From Pseudomonadales bacterium (lineage in GTDB: Bacteria > Pseudomonadota > Gammaproteobacteria > Pseudomonadales > Pseudohongiellaceae), in the NCBI GenBank assembly GCA_024234365.1, contig JACKOK010000002.1, positions 62,001 through 126,000 on the forward strand: a DNA stretch of 64,000 bases, given 5' to 3'. The position numbers and the translations under genes are program-made. Of the stretch, positions 8,363 through 17,019 are shown piece by piece. The notes under the pieces are model-generated. The model searched no databases, was not told where the DNA came from, and saw only the letters and a program-made list of their open reading frames with translations. The first letter of the stretch is position 1. Each line of letters starts with the position of its first letter.

Positions 8363-9949
8363 ATGAGCGCAGCACACGACGATCATCATCACGGTCCAGC
8401 GAAAGGGTTATCGCGATGGTTGTTTACTACCAACCATAAAGATATTGGTACCCTTTACCTGTGGTTCAGTTTTGCCATGTTCTTCCTTGGCGGCACGTTT
8501 GCCATGGTTATCCGTGCGGAGTTGTTCCAGCCCGGTATGCAACTGGTAGAGCCCAACTTCTTCAATCAGATGACCACTATGCACGGTCTGGTCATGGTAT
8601 TCGGTGCCGTGATGCCTGCATTCGTGGGTCTCGCCAACTGGATGATCCCGATGATGATCGGGGCACCGGATATGGCACTTCCGCGTATGAACAACTGGAG
8701 CTTCTGGATGCTCCCGTTTGCATTCGCCATGCTTTCTTCCACGCTGTTCATGGACGCGGGCGCTCCCAACTTCGGTTGGACGTTCTATGCCCCGCTGTCC
8801 ACAACCTACGCGCCTGAAACGGTTACGTTCTTCATCTTTGCCGTACACGTCATGGGTGCATCCTCGATCATGGGCGCAATCAATATCATTGCTACGGTTC
8901 TCAATATGAGAGCGCCTGGCATGACGCTGATGAAGATGCCCCTGTTCGTCTGGACCTGGTTGATCACGGCATATCTTCTGATCGCCGTAATGCCGGTACT
9001 TGCCGGTGTGGTCACGATGATGCTGTTCGACGTTCACTTTGGCACCAGCTTCTTTAACGCGGCCGGTGGCGGTGACCCTGTTCTGTTCCAGCACGTATTC
9101 TGGTTCTTCGGGCACCCGGAAGTGTACATCATGATTCTGCCGGCATTCGGTGTGGTCTCCACGATCATCCCGGCGTTCTCACGCAAGCGTCTGTTCGGCT
9201 ACGGTTCCATGGTGTATGCCTCTGCATCCATCGCCTTCCTGTCCATGATCGTGTGGGCACACCACATGTTCACTGTGGGTATGCCGATCGCAGGCGAACT
9301 GTTCTTCATGTATGCGACGATGCTGATCTCTGTTCCGACAGGGGTGAAAGTGTTCAACTGGGCAGCGACGATGTTCAAGGGCTCACTGTCCTTCGAAACC
9401 CCGATGCTCTTCGCCATCGCATTCGTGGTGCTGTTCACCATCGGTGGTTTCACGGGTCTGATGCTGGCCATCACACCGGCCGACTTCCAGTACCATGACA
9501 CTTATTTCGTGGTAGCACACTTCCACTATGTACTGGTGCCAGGTGCCGTATTCTCCATCATGGCGGCCGTCTACTACTGGTTGCCGAAGTGGACGGGCTA
9601 TATGTACGACGAACGACTGGCCAAGCTTCACTTCTGGCTGTCTTTCATTGGCGTAAACGTCCTGTTCTTCCCGCAGCACTTCCTGGGTCTTGCAGGCATG
9701 CCGCGTCGTATTCCCGACTATGCGCTGCAGTTCGCTGACTTCAACTGGATCTCCAGTATTGGTGGCTTCCTCTTTGGTGCCTCTCAGCTGATTATGTTGG
9801 TTGTTGTCATCAAGTGTATCAAGGGCGGCAAGAAGGCAACTGCTCAGGTTTGGGATGGCGCCAAAGGTCTGGAGTGGACAGTGGAGTCTCCGGCTCCGTA
9901 CCACACGTTCACTACACCTCCTAACCCTGATCTGATCGAGACTCCGTAA
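8363..9949 (+). CDS. coxA: Cytochrome c oxidase subunit I
   Basis: Catalytic subunit of the aa3-type oxidase, reducing O2 to water and pumping protons in the inner membrane. The 528-residue protein has about 12 hydrophobic helices. It shows TTNHKDIGTLY near the N-terminus, TMHGLVMVFG (heme ligand helix), WFFGHPEVYI with the A1-family glutamate and Cu-ligand/Tyr pair, VWAHHMFTVG (CuB histidines), and HDTYFVVAHFHYVL (heme a and a3 histidines). It lies 15 bp after coxB in the same operon. This subunit I is shorter than the one encoded by the convergent second operon. Confidence 0.97.
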   Translation: MSAAHDDHHHGPAKGLSRWLFTTNHKDIGTLYLWFSFAMFFLGGTFAMVIRAELFQPGMQLVEPNFFNQMTTMHGLVMVFGAVMPAFVGLANWMIPMMIGAPDMALPRMNNWSFWMLPFAFAMLSSTLFMDAGAPNFGWTFYAPLSTTYAPETVTFFIFAVHVMGASSIMGAINIIATVLNMRAPGMTLMKMPLFVWTWLITAYLLIAVMPVLAGVVTMMLFDVHFGTSFFNAAGGGDPVLFQHVFWFFGHPEVYIMILPAFGVVSTIIPAFSRKRLFGYGSMVYASASIAFLSMIVWAHHMFTVGMPIAGELFFMYATMLISVPTGVKVFNWAATMFKGSLSFETPMLFAIAFVVLFTIGGFTGLMLAITPADFQYHDTYFVVAHFHYVLVPGAVFSIMAAVYYWLPKWTGYMYDERLAKLHFWLSFIGVNVLFFPQHFLGLAGMPRRIPDYALQFADFNWISSIGGFLFGASQLIMLVVVIKCIKGGKKATAQVWDGAKGLEWTVESPAPYHTFTTPPNPDLIETP

Positions 9950-9980
9950 CGGAACGTTTCAAGTCGAGAGGAGGCACATC

Positions 9981-10544
9981 ATGAGCCAGACAAGCCAGAC
10001 ATCCACCAAGCGCTTGGTGACAAAGCTGTTACTGACAGTGGTAGGGATGTTCGGTTTCGGGTTCGCGATGGTGCCTCTTTACGACGTGATTTGTGATATC
10101 ACGGGGCTGAACGGGAAAACCGGCGGCCAGGTGGTGCAGGAAGAGGAAGCAAAGCCTGTGGGCGACCGCGAGATCACGGTGCAGTTTCTGGCGCAGAATG
10201 CGGCAGGAATGGACTGGGAATTTCGCGCCAACGATCCTCAGGTAAAGGTAAAGCCGGGTGAAGTTAAAGTGGTGAGCTACTATGCGGGTAACCGCCACGA
10301 TTATGCGATGACCGGGCAGGCTATCCCGAGTGTTGCGCCAAACGAGGCAGCACAATACCTGAAAAAACTGGAGTGCTTCTGCTTTCAGGAGCAGGTTCTG
10401 CAGGCAGGTGAAAGCGTTGATATGGGAATCCGCTTCTTCATTGATGAAAGTATTCCAGAGCACATTACAAAATTAACCCTTTCATATTCGCTGTTTGATA
10501 TCACGGACTATGAAAAGCCCCAGGCAGCAGTAACATTGAATTGA
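9981..10544 (+). CDS. ctaG: Cytochrome c oxidase assembly protein CtaG/Cox11
   Basis: Membrane-anchored copper chaperone that delivers copper to CuB of subunit I. The 187-residue protein has one N-terminal membrane helix (VTKLLLTVVGMFGFGFAMV), the PLYDVICDITGLNG start of the periplasmic domain, and the copper-binding CFCF motif in LECFCFQEQ, followed by an Ig-like beta domain ending in the LSYSLFDI region. It sits between coxA and coxC as in Pseudomonas and many other proteobacteria, with an AGAGGAGG ribosome-binding site. Confidence 0.95.
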   Translation: MSQTSQTSTKRLVTKLLLTVVGMFGFGFAMVPLYDVICDITGLNGKTGGQVVQEEEAKPVGDREITVQFLAQNAAGMDWEFRANDPQVKVKPGEVKVVSYYAGNRHDYAMTGQAIPSVAPNEAAQYLKKLECFCFQEQVLQAGESVDMGIRFFIDESIPEHITKLTLSYSLFDITDYEKPQAAVTLN

Positions 10545-10576
10545 GTGACCAATTGATCACTATTGGAGATTGAAAG

Positions 10577-11503
10577 ATGGCCAGCGCAGGCTCACACGAA
10601 ACTTATTACGTTCCTGAACAGACTAAATTCCCATTCTTTGCGTCTATCGGTCTTATTTTGACGGTTTACGGCTTGGGAAGTGCGCTGAACGATATGAAAT
10701 CTGCCGAGAGCGCAAGCTTCTCCACCTGGATTTCCCTGTTCGGTTTTGCTTTGTTGGCAGTCATCCTGTTCCAGTGGTTCAGTGCCGTTATTCGTGAGAA
10801 CCACGCGGGGCTGAACAGCGACCAGCTCAAGCGATCTTACGTTTGGGGCATGTCCTGGTTCATCTTCTCTGAAGTGATGTTCTTCGCAGCGTTCTTCGGC
10901 GCGCTGTTCTATGTCAGAACATTCGTAGTGCCCTGGCTTGGCGGTGAAGGCGACAAAGCGCTGACTGGTCAGATGCTGTGGCCGGATTTCACTGCCGTAT
11001 GGCCGGTTGTCGAGAACCCGAACAGTGCCCTGTTCCACAACCCGGAAGAAGCGCTGAATGTGCATGAATGGACGCCGTCATTCTTTGCGGGCTTCCTCCC
11101 CTTCTGGAACACTGTGATTCTGCTGACCTCCAGTGTCACGGTGCATTTTGCCCATACAGCACTGAAGGCAGAAAAGCGCAAGCAACTGATTCAGTGGCTG
11201 TCCGTAACAGTGGCATTGGGTGTAATCTTCCTGTTCCTGCAGGGCATGGAATACACCGAAGCGTATGAACATTACGGCCTGACACTGAACTCAGGGATTT
11301 ACGGCTCTACCTTCTTCCTGCTGACCGGTTTCCATGGCTTCCACGTGACGCTGGGTACCTTTATTCTGGCGGTCATGCTGCTGCGTGCAATCAAAGGTCA
11401 TTTCAAGCCGGACGATCATTTCGGTTTCGAAGCGGCCTCCTGGTACTGGCACTTCGTGGACGTGGTCTGGGTAGGCCTGTTCATCTTCGTTTACCTGCTT
11501 TAA
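10577..11503 (+). CDS. coxC: Cytochrome c oxidase subunit III
   Basis: Subunit III binds lipid and stabilises proton uptake of the oxidase core. The 308-residue protein has seven predicted membrane helices, with WGMSWFIFSEVMFFAAFFGALFY split by a long periplasmic or loop insertion that contains LWPDFTAVWP. The conserved LLTGFHGFHVTLGT and ASWYWHFVDVVWVGLFIFVYLL stretches follow. A TGGAGATTG ribosome-binding site precedes ATG 10577. It ends the catalytic part of the operon and is followed by a strong intrinsic terminator at 11519-11550. Confidence 0.96.
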   Translation: MASAGSHETYYVPEQTKFPFFASIGLILTVYGLGSALNDMKSAESASFSTWISLFGFALLAVILFQWFSAVIRENHAGLNSDQLKRSYVWGMSWFIFSEVMFFAAFFGALFYVRTFVVPWLGGEGDKALTGQMLWPDFTAVWPVVENPNSALFHNPEEALNVHEWTPSFFAGFLPFWNTVILLTSSVTVHFAHTALKAEKRKQLIQWLSVTVALGVIFLFLQGMEYTEAYEHYGLTLNSGIYGSTFFLLTGFHGFHVTLGTFILAVMLLRAIKGHFKPDDHFGFEAASWYWHFVDVVWVGLFIFVYLL

Positions 11504-11518
11504 TCAGGTCTGCAATAA

Positions 11519-11550
11519 AAAGCCGAAGAGGTGAGAATCTCTTCGGCTTT
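11519..11550 (+). terminator. Rho-independent terminator after coxC
   Basis: An 11-bp perfect stem AAGCCGAAGAG (11520-11530) pairs with CTCTTCGGCTT (11539-11549) around an 8-nt loop. It is preceded by A residues and followed by TTTGTTGT. It ends the coxB-A-ctaG-C transcript; the A-rich left flank could allow some function on the minus strand for the DUF2909 gene. Confidence 0.88.
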
Positions 11551-11555
11551 GTTGT

Positions 11556-11594
11556 CTAACAGGCTGTTAAAAACGTTTTTCAACAGACAGCTAA
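11556..11594. repeat. Short palindromic repeat related to the 148-bp element near 21.5 kb
   Basis: The bases around AGGCTGTTAAAAACG and the facing CGTTTTTCAACAGACAGC form an imperfect palindrome. Both arms match the tips (AGGCTGTTGAAAAACG) of the longer element at 21470-21617, but the internal part is missing. I read it as a deleted or internally collapsed copy. It lies between the coxC terminator and the minus-strand DUF2909 gene. Confidence 0.6.
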
Positions 11595-11599
11595 GGATT

Positions 11600-11806
11600 T
11601 TACAGCCAGGGAGCGCCCAGCTTTAAGGCTCCCGTGGCCAAGCCGTAAAAAACACATCCCATCAGAATAACGGCCAGGCTTACACGCACCCCCAGTGCGT
11701 AAAGCACACGCTTTGATCTGCCCTTGTCGATATAGAAAAATACAAAGCCACACGCGAGGCTGATTAGAATACCTGCCAACAGCAGGATGATAATGGTCTT
11801 AAGCAT
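11600..11806 (-). CDS. DUF2909 twin-transmembrane small protein
   Basis: A 68-residue protein with two hydrophobic helices (TIIILLLAGILISLACGFVF and VSLAVILMGCVFYGLATGAL) joined by a short basic loop (YIDKGRSKRVLY). DUF2909 proteins of this size are regularly encoded between coxC and the SURF1 gene in Pseudomonas-like genomes; their function is unknown, with a role in oxidase assembly inferred from position. The start is ATG 11806; the open frame extends further upstream, but that part lacks the family sequence. It is antisense to its neighbours and divergent from surf1. Confidence 0.85.
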   Translation of the reverse strand: MLKTIIILLLAGILISLACGFVFFYIDKGRSKRVLYALGVRVSLAVILMGCVFYGLATGALKLGAPWL

Positions 11807-11940
11807 GATGAGTTCCAAGTTTATTGACTGCTCCATAATAGCAAACCACTGGCGCAGCCGCACAAAGCAAGTATGACAGATTATTGCTGTTAGCAATGCG
11901 GCGGTGACGGGAAACAAGTCTCTGGAATAGGCGCTAGCAC

Positions 11941-12657
11941 ATGTTTCGTCCCGGTTGGAAAATGACAGTGGTTACCGCGCTGTTTGCTCCCCTGCTCTTC
12001 TGGCTGGGCACTTGGCAATTGGAGCGCGAGCAGGAAAAGATTCTGCTGCAGCAGGAATACGAGGCAAAGCAATCCGCGACTCCCGTTGACGCAGACAGTA
12101 TTGACTGGCGCCGAGCGGATCTCGCATTCAGCAATGTTCAGGCGGACGGAGAGTTCGATAACGCACACAGCTTTCTGCTGGATAATCGTGTGTATGAAGG
12201 AAAAGTCGGCTATGAACTATTGAGCCCGTTCAGAACAGACTCGGGGCTTGAGCTTTTGGTCAATCGAGGCTGGGTAGCGCAAGGCGCGACAAGAGCCCAG
12301 CTGCCCGCCATCAGGGACATCGTTGGTCGGGTTCATATTCAGGGCTCCGTCTATGTACCACTCGACAAAGCTTTTCTTCTGGGCGAGATAGAAGAAATGG
12401 TTTCGAGTTCGGGTCCCTGGGTTTTACAGGATATAGATATTGAGCGAATCGCGGCAAAGCTGGAAACACAGTTTGCTCCCTATACTATTCGTCTGGCCCC
12501 TGGCAGCACAGGCCTCGAGCAGGCAAATTGGCAGACGGTCAATATGTTGCCGCAGAAGCACCGTGCTTACGCTGTGCAGTGGTTCGCCATGCTGCTGGCC
12601 TTGATAATTATGTTTGTGTACTTTGGGTTCAAGAACTCCCATTCAGATGAAGGTTGA
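11941..12657 (+). CDS. SURF1 family cytochrome oxidase assembly protein
   Basis: SURF1 proteins help insert or stabilise heme a in subunit I. The 238-residue protein has the expected two membrane helices at the ends (residues about 8-26 and 213-230), the family start FWLGTWQLEREQEK, and the LLVNRGWV motif followed by a soluble beta domain facing the periplasm. The final helix is followed by a short cytoplasmic tail. Its stop is 8 bp before the chosen start of the next gene, so the two are probably coupled. Confidence 0.93.
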   Translation: MFRPGWKMTVVTALFAPLLFWLGTWQLEREQEKILLQQEYEAKQSATPVDADSIDWRRADLAFSNVQADGEFDNAHSFLLDNRVYEGKVGYELLSPFRTDSGLELLVNRGWVAQGATRAQLPAIRDIVGRVHIQGSVYVPLDKAFLLGEIEEMVSSSGPWVLQDIDIERIAAKLETQFAPYTIRLAPGSTGLEQANWQTVNMLPQKHRAYAVQWFAMLLALIIMFVYFGFKNSHSDEG

Positions 12658-12665
12658 AGGTAAAA

Positions 12666-13316
12666 ATGACTCCGGACATGAAAAGCAAATTGAAACTCAC
12701 GTTTCTCCTTCTGATAACTGTGCTGCCGATTACAATGGCGACACTGTCTTTTAATTCTGCCGTGGAAAACGGGGATATTGGCGGAAGCACGAATAAAGGA
12801 ACGTTGATTCTTCCTCCTGCAGATATCAGTGCGCTCGCGATGAGCGATGCACAGGGTTTGCCGATGTTTCGCAGTTTTGAAGAAGAGATTGCCCGCCTGC
12901 AGGAAGAGGAAGAGTATGAGATCAAGCCCTGGCTGATGGTATTCGTAACCGGCAATGCCTGCGATGCGAACTGTCAGGACCGGATTCATTATCTGAAACA
13001 GCTGCATATTGCGCTGGGTAAAAATATCAAACGCGTTCGTCGCTATTATCTCAGTGCCAGCGCGGAGCCGTTAAGCGAAGAGATTGCAACACTCTTCAGA
13101 CAGGAGTATCCCAGCATGGGCGTTGCCTATTCTGATATGGATACCATTCAGAATAATCTGCGTAAGGCGGGTGTAGAGCTGTCCTTGCAAAACAGGGATT
13201 ACGTTTTACTGATTGATCCGGTCGGCAATGTGATGATGTATTACACCGATGAGCAGTCGGCGGAAGACATCATGACCGACCTTGAGACCTTGCTGAAATA
13301 CTCCAGCCTTGGATGA
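12666..13316 (+). CDS. Membrane-anchored thioredoxin-like protein of oxidase operon (CxxxC motif)
   Basis: A 216-residue protein with one N-terminal membrane helix (LKLTFLLLITVLPITMATL) and a periplasmic domain that resembles a thioredoxin/SCO fold. It shows a CDANC motif (C-x3-C, the spacing used by SCO copper chaperones) in GNACDANCQDRIHYLKQL, and a late DYVLLIDPVGNVMMYY strand pair. The SCO copper-ligand histidine is not evident. Homologous unnamed proteins follow surf1 in Pseudomonas-type cox operons; a redox or copper role in oxidase maturation is inferred. ATG 12666 has GAAGG five bases upstream; a TTG at 12654 is an alternative. Confidence 0.75.
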   Translation: MTPDMKSKLKLTFLLLITVLPITMATLSFNSAVENGDIGGSTNKGTLILPPADISALAMSDAQGLPMFRSFEEEIARLQEEEEYEIKPWLMVFVTGNACDANCQDRIHYLKQLHIALGKNIKRVRRYYLSASAEPLSEEIATLFRQEYPSMGVAYSDMDTIQNNLRKAGVELSLQNRDYVLLIDPVGNVMMYYTDEQSAEDIMTDLETLLKYSSLG

Positions 13317-13318
13317 AG

Positions 13319-13350
13319 AAGGCCAGGCATATTCTCTATGCCTGGCCTTT
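13319..13350 (+). terminator. Rho-independent terminator between the convergent oxidase operons
   Basis: The stem AAGGCCAGGCATA (13319-13331) pairs with TATGCCTGGCCTT (13337-13349) around a 5-nt loop TTCTC, followed by TTTTTGTTT. It lies directly after the surf1 and thioredoxin-like genes and 28 bp before the end of the minus-strand subunit IV gene. The next bases (TTTAACAGCCGGTTAAA) form a further small palindrome that may be another remnant of the CTGTTGAAAAA repeat family. Confidence 0.88.
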
Positions 13351-13377
13351 TTGTTTAACAGCCGGTTAAAAGGAATT

Positions 13378-13758
13378 TTAGTGCGAGACCCCTTCATGCT
13401 CGCCGCCAATATGGGTGACTGGCAATGGCTGTGCATTCGGGTCGGCACCGAAATGCTCTACCCGCGCACCGAAGGTGTATCCACCCTCAACCACCATAAA
13501 GCCGATCAGAAACAGCAGCACGACTGGCGGGCCCAGAATCGTCAGGATAAGGGCCATGCGCTCCCACATGACATGCATGAAAATCGCGATAATAAAACCG
13601 GCTTTCAACAGCATGAAAATGATGATCAGAGTCCAGCGCAGCAAACCCTGAAAATTGAAGTAATCCACAAGATAGCTCAGGGTACTCAGTACGAAGAGAA
13701 GCACCCAGATTTTCAGGTAGATCCCAAGGGGATGTTGTTGACCTGCTTCAGCGGACAT
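13378..13758 (-). CDS. Cytochrome c oxidase subunit IV-like protein (COX4_pro/CyoD type)
   Basis: A 126-residue protein with three hydrophobic helices (IWVLLFVLSTLSYLV, WTLIIIFMLLKAGFIIAIFMHV, and ALILTILGPPVVLLFLIGFMVV) and a polar tail. The central LKAGFIIAIFMHVMWER segment is typical of prokaryotic subunit IV proteins of caa3 and bo3-type oxidases, which help assemble the core. It is the last gene of the second oxidase operon, 12 bp downstream of the subunit III gene. Confidence 0.88.
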   Translation of the reverse strand: MSAEAGQQHPLGIYLKIWVLLFVLSTLSYLVDYFNFQGLLRWTLIIIFMLLKAGFIIAIFMHVMWERMALILTILGPPVVLLFLIGFMVVEGGYTFGARVEHFGADPNAQPLPVTHIGGEHEGVSH

Positions 13759-13770
13759 ATGCTCTTCTCC

Positions 13771-14454
13771 TTACCAAAGATAGAAAAATGCGAAGATGAA
13801 AACCCAGACCAGGTCTACGAAGTGCCAGTAGAGCCCGGTGATTTCAACGATTTCAAAACCTTTCTTGTCGTAATGCCCTTTCGCCACCTTTCTGGCGACG
13901 ATTGACAGATAGATCACCCCGGCGGTGACGTGCAGGCCGTGAAAACCGGTTACCATAAAAAATACGGAACCGAATTGCGGCGCACCCCAGGGGTTGCCCC
14001 ATGGGCGCACACCCTCGGTGATAAGCTTTGTCCATTCAAAGGCCTGCATACCAACAAACGAGGCGCCAAACGCCGCCGTCACCATCATCAGAATCGCTGC
14101 CATGCGTTTGTCTTTGCGATAGCCATAATTGACCGCCAGAGCCATGGTGCCGCTACTGGTGATCAGGATAAACGTCATGATGGCAATCAGAATTAGCGGA
14201 ATCGGGTCTCCGCCAAAGAAGGAAAGTGCAAAGACCTCTGCAGGCACCGGCCAGGGCTCGGCAGTGGACATGCGCACGGTCATATACCCCACCAGGAAGC
14301 AGGTGAAGATGAACGTGTCGCTCACCAGGAACACCCACATCATCGCCTTGCCCCAGGGCACGTGATAGGTTTGTTTGTCGGTGGACCAATCGTCTACCAG
14401 TCCGGCCAGGCCGGATTTGGTTTCTGCAAGATTACTCGCTGCAATGTCGCTCAT
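13771..14454 (-). CDS. Heme-copper oxidase subunit III (second oxidase)
   Basis: A 227-residue membrane protein with about five helices. It carries MMWVFLVSDTFIFTCFLVGY, FMVTGFHGLHVTAGVIYL and ITGLYWHFVDLVWVFIFAFFYLW, the signature blocks of subunit III, in the shorter form found in caa3 and quinol oxidases. It belongs to the minus-strand operon subunit II-I-III-like-III-IV and is followed closely by subunit IV. It is clearly distinct from the 308-residue coxC of the plus-strand operon. Confidence 0.92.
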   Translation of the reverse strand: MSDIAASNLAETKSGLAGLVDDWSTDKQTYHVPWGKAMMWVFLVSDTFIFTCFLVGYMTVRMSTAEPWPVPAEVFALSFFGGDPIPLILIAIMTFILITSSGTMALAVNYGYRKDKRMAAILMMVTAAFGASFVGMQAFEWTKLITEGVRPWGNPWGAPQFGSVFFMVTGFHGLHVTAGVIYLSIVARKVAKGHYDKKGFEIVEITGLYWHFVDLVWVFIFAFFYLW

Positions 14455-14500
14455 ACTGTTGTCCCATGTGTTAGATCAAATCCCAGGAGTTGAATTATTT

Positions 14501-15121
14501 TCAGGTATTGGTCAGTACTGCGAAGATAAATACCCACAGCACCAGCAGGAAATGCCAGTAAGTGGTGCACAGGCTCACGCTCAGTCGAAGGTCCTGCAAT
14601 TCGTTATCGCCGAAAAAGCGCAATAAGGTTTTGCTCCAGACCCACAGCCCCCCGAGGATATGAGCAGCGTGCATGCCGGTTAACAAATAGAAAAAAGCAC
14701 TGGCAGGATTACTGGCAACACCAAGCCCGGTGGCGGCAAGTTGCTGCCAGACCACGATCTGTCCGATGACAAAACTGATCGCCAGAACGCCCGCAGCAAG
14801 AAAAAGCGTGCGGGTCTGCTGTCTGCGATCAGTCTGTGAGGCATTGCGGGCGAGCTGAAACAACACGCTGCTGGCAATCAGCAAAGCGGTATTGAGCCAT
14901 AACAGACCAGGGTCTGTCAGCGGAACCCAATCGCCAAGATCCATGCGCAGATAATAGGTGACGGTCAACAATGAGAAGATGACCGACACCACGACCAGAA
15001 ACAGGGTCAGGGCAATTCGCTCACTTGGCGTGTCGAATGCGGATTCCGGGCCGGAGCCCAGAGTGGGAGAAGAATACTCCCAGGGCTTTGATGTCACATT
15101 TTTATAAAGGCTCATCATCAA
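14501..15121 (-). CDS. Second subunit III-like membrane protein of the minus-strand oxidase operon
   Basis: A 206-residue protein with about five hydrophobic helices, a subunit III-like LLTGMHAAHILGGLWVW block and a TYWHFLLVLWVFIFAVL C-terminus. These match the FHGLHV and WHFVDLVWVFIF blocks of the true subunit III next to it, but the N-terminal part (residues 1-70) is divergent. It may be a duplicated subunit III that has taken a separate structural role. Three ATG codons in a row mark the start; 15121 is the first. It lies between subunit I and subunit III genes. Confidence 0.82.
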   Translation of the reverse strand: MMMSLYKNVTSKPWEYSSPTLGSGPESAFDTPSERIALTLFLVVVSVIFSLLTVTYYLRMDLGDWVPLTDPGLLWLNTALLIASSVLFQLARNASQTDRRQQTRTLFLAAGVLAISFVIGQIVVWQQLAATGLGVASNPASAFFYLLTGMHAAHILGGLWVWSKTLLRFFGDNELQDLRLSVSLCTTYWHFLLVLWVFIFAVLTNT

Positions 15122-15142
15122 TCTCCAGCGGGCATCCGCTTA

Positions 15143-16921
15143 TCAAGCGCCACTTTGTTCTTCTTTGGCAACATCGTGGTCGTGATCCTCAGAGACACCA
15201 AAATCACCAGCCACATTCTGGGGAATAAAGTCCTGTGGGTAGCCTGGTACGCTGTAGTCATATGCCCAACGGTGCACTACCGGTAGCTCTGGTCCCCAGT
15301 TTCCGTGCTTCGGCGGAGTATCAGGTGTTTGCCATTCCAGAGAATTGGCGCCCCATGGGTTGTTGCCTGCGGGTTTGCCGTTACGCAGGCTCCAGAACAC
15401 ATTGATGAAGAACAGTATCTGCACCACACCAACAAAGATGGCGGCGATGGTGATATTGGCATTCAGGGCCTGAGCGGATTCCGGAATGAAGTCCGTGCTG
15501 CCCATCGCGTAATAACGACGGGGAACGCCAAGGAAGCCGAGGTAGTGCATGGGCAGATAAATCGCATAGGTACCAAGGAATGTGCACCAGAAATGCAGTT
15601 TGCCCAGGGTTTCGTTCATCATGCGACCGGTCACTTTCGGGAACCAGTGGTAGAGGGAGGCAAACAGCACCAGAACGGGAGAAACCCCCATCACCATATG
15701 GAAGTGTGCGACAACGAAGTAAGTGTCCGAGAGCGGCAGGTCGATCACCACATTGCCGAGGAACAGGCCGGTAAGCCCCCCGTGCACGAAGGTGAATACA
15801 AAGCCAATGGCGAAGAGCATCGGCGTGTTGAGCCGGATATCGCCTTCCCACAGGGTGAGCACCCAGTTGTAAACCTTCATCGCCGTCGGCACTGCGATAA
15901 TCAGGGTGGTGGTCGCAAAGAAGAAACCGAAGTACGGGTTCATGCCGCTGACATACATATGGTGTGCCCAGACGATAAAGCTGAGCCCGCCAATGGAGAT
16001 GATCGCCCAGACCATCATGCGGTAGCCGAAGATGTTTTTCCGGGCATGTGTACTGAGTACGTCAGAGACCAGGCCGAACGCCGGCAGTGCAACGATATAC
16101 ACCTCGGGGTGGCCGAAGAACCAGAACAGATGCTGGAACAGGATCGGGCTGCCCCCGTTGTAGTCCATCTGTTCCCCTGCCGCCATGATGGCCGGCATGA
16201 AGAAACTGGTTCCAAGGGTGAGGTCGAAGGTCATCATGATCGCGCTGACGAGCAGCGCAGGGAATGCAAACAGACCCAGAACGGTTGCCACCAGGATTCC
16301 CCACACCGACAGCGGCAGGCGCATCATGGTCAGGCCTCTGGCCCGCGCCTGCAGGATGGTGGTCACATAATTCAGGCCACCCATGGTGAAGGCAATAATG
16401 AAAACGCCAAGGGAAATCAGCATCAGCAGGATGCCGGTATCATGCCCAGGGGTGCCGGGGGTGATGGTCTGCGGAGGATACAGCGTCCAGCCTGCTCCTG
16501 TCGGTCCGCCGGTCACGAAGAAACTGGACATCAGAATCAGGACAGACAGCAGGTAAACCCAGAAACTCAGCATGTTCAGGAACGGAAACACCATGTCCCG
16601 GGTGCCGCACATCAAAGGAATCAGGTAGTTGCCGAAGCCCCCAAGAAACAAGGCGGTCAGCAGATAGACCACCATGATCATTCCGTGCATGGTGACGGCC
16701 TGATAGTAGGCGCTGGGATCTATCAGCGAGAAGGTATCGGGAAAGCCCAGCTGCAGACGCATGAGCGCGGAAAGAACCAGCGCCACCAGGCCTACGAGAA
16801 TCGCTGTTCCGCCATATTGGATCGCAATGACCTTGTGATCCTGACTCCAGATATATTTGGTAACGAAAGAGTGCGGATCATGCAGTTCATGGTCCTGGTC
16901 GGCTATCGGGACGTAAGCCAT
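15143..16921 (-). CDS. Cytochrome c oxidase subunit I (second oxidase)
   Basis: Catalytic subunit of the second oxidase, 592 residues with 12 or more helices. It shows SQDHKVIAIQY, VTMHGMIMVVYL, LFWFFGHPEVYI (A1-type glutamate motif), IVWAHHMYVSGM (CuB histidines), SDTYFVVAHFHMVMG (heme histidines), and a long hydrophilic C-terminus ending in a His/Asp-rich tail. ATG 16921 is chosen because AGGAGG lies six bases upstream; an ATG six bases earlier abuts that site. It lacks the ctaG partner that accompanies the plus-strand coxA, so it probably shares it. Confidence 0.95.
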   Translation of the reverse strand: MAYVPIADQDHELHDPHSFVTKYIWSQDHKVIAIQYGGTAILVGLVALVLSALMRLQLGFPDTFSLIDPSAYYQAVTMHGMIMVVYLLTALFLGGFGNYLIPLMCGTRDMVFPFLNMLSFWVYLLSVLILMSSFFVTGGPTGAGWTLYPPQTITPGTPGHDTGILLMLISLGVFIIAFTMGGLNYVTTILQARARGLTMMRLPLSVWGILVATVLGLFAFPALLVSAIMMTFDLTLGTSFFMPAIMAAGEQMDYNGGSPILFQHLFWFFGHPEVYIVALPAFGLVSDVLSTHARKNIFGYRMMVWAIISIGGLSFIVWAHHMYVSGMNPYFGFFFATTTLIIAVPTAMKVYNWVLTLWEGDIRLNTPMLFAIGFVFTFVHGGLTGLFLGNVVIDLPLSDTYFVVAHFHMVMGVSPVLVLFASLYHWFPKVTGRMMNETLGKLHFWCTFLGTYAIYLPMHYLGFLGVPRRYYAMGSTDFIPESAQALNANITIAAIFVGVVQILFFINVFWSLRNGKPAGNNPWGANSLEWQTPDTPPKHGNWGPELPVVHRWAYDYSVPGYPQDFIPQNVAGDFGVSEDHDHDVAKEEQSGA

Positions 16922-17019
16922 TGTCATCCTCCTGACTCGCTTGCTGCCGCTGGCATGTGGCAATAGATCGCACACATGGACGTCTTTTTCTGGTTTAACT
17001 TTTTATAACGTTCGTTTGC

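Noticed and set aside
15305..16966. 553-codon open frame on the plus strand opposite the second subunit I gene
   Set aside because: The product is a His/Gln/Glu-rich low-complexity sequence, as expected from antisense of a hydrophobic membrane protein.
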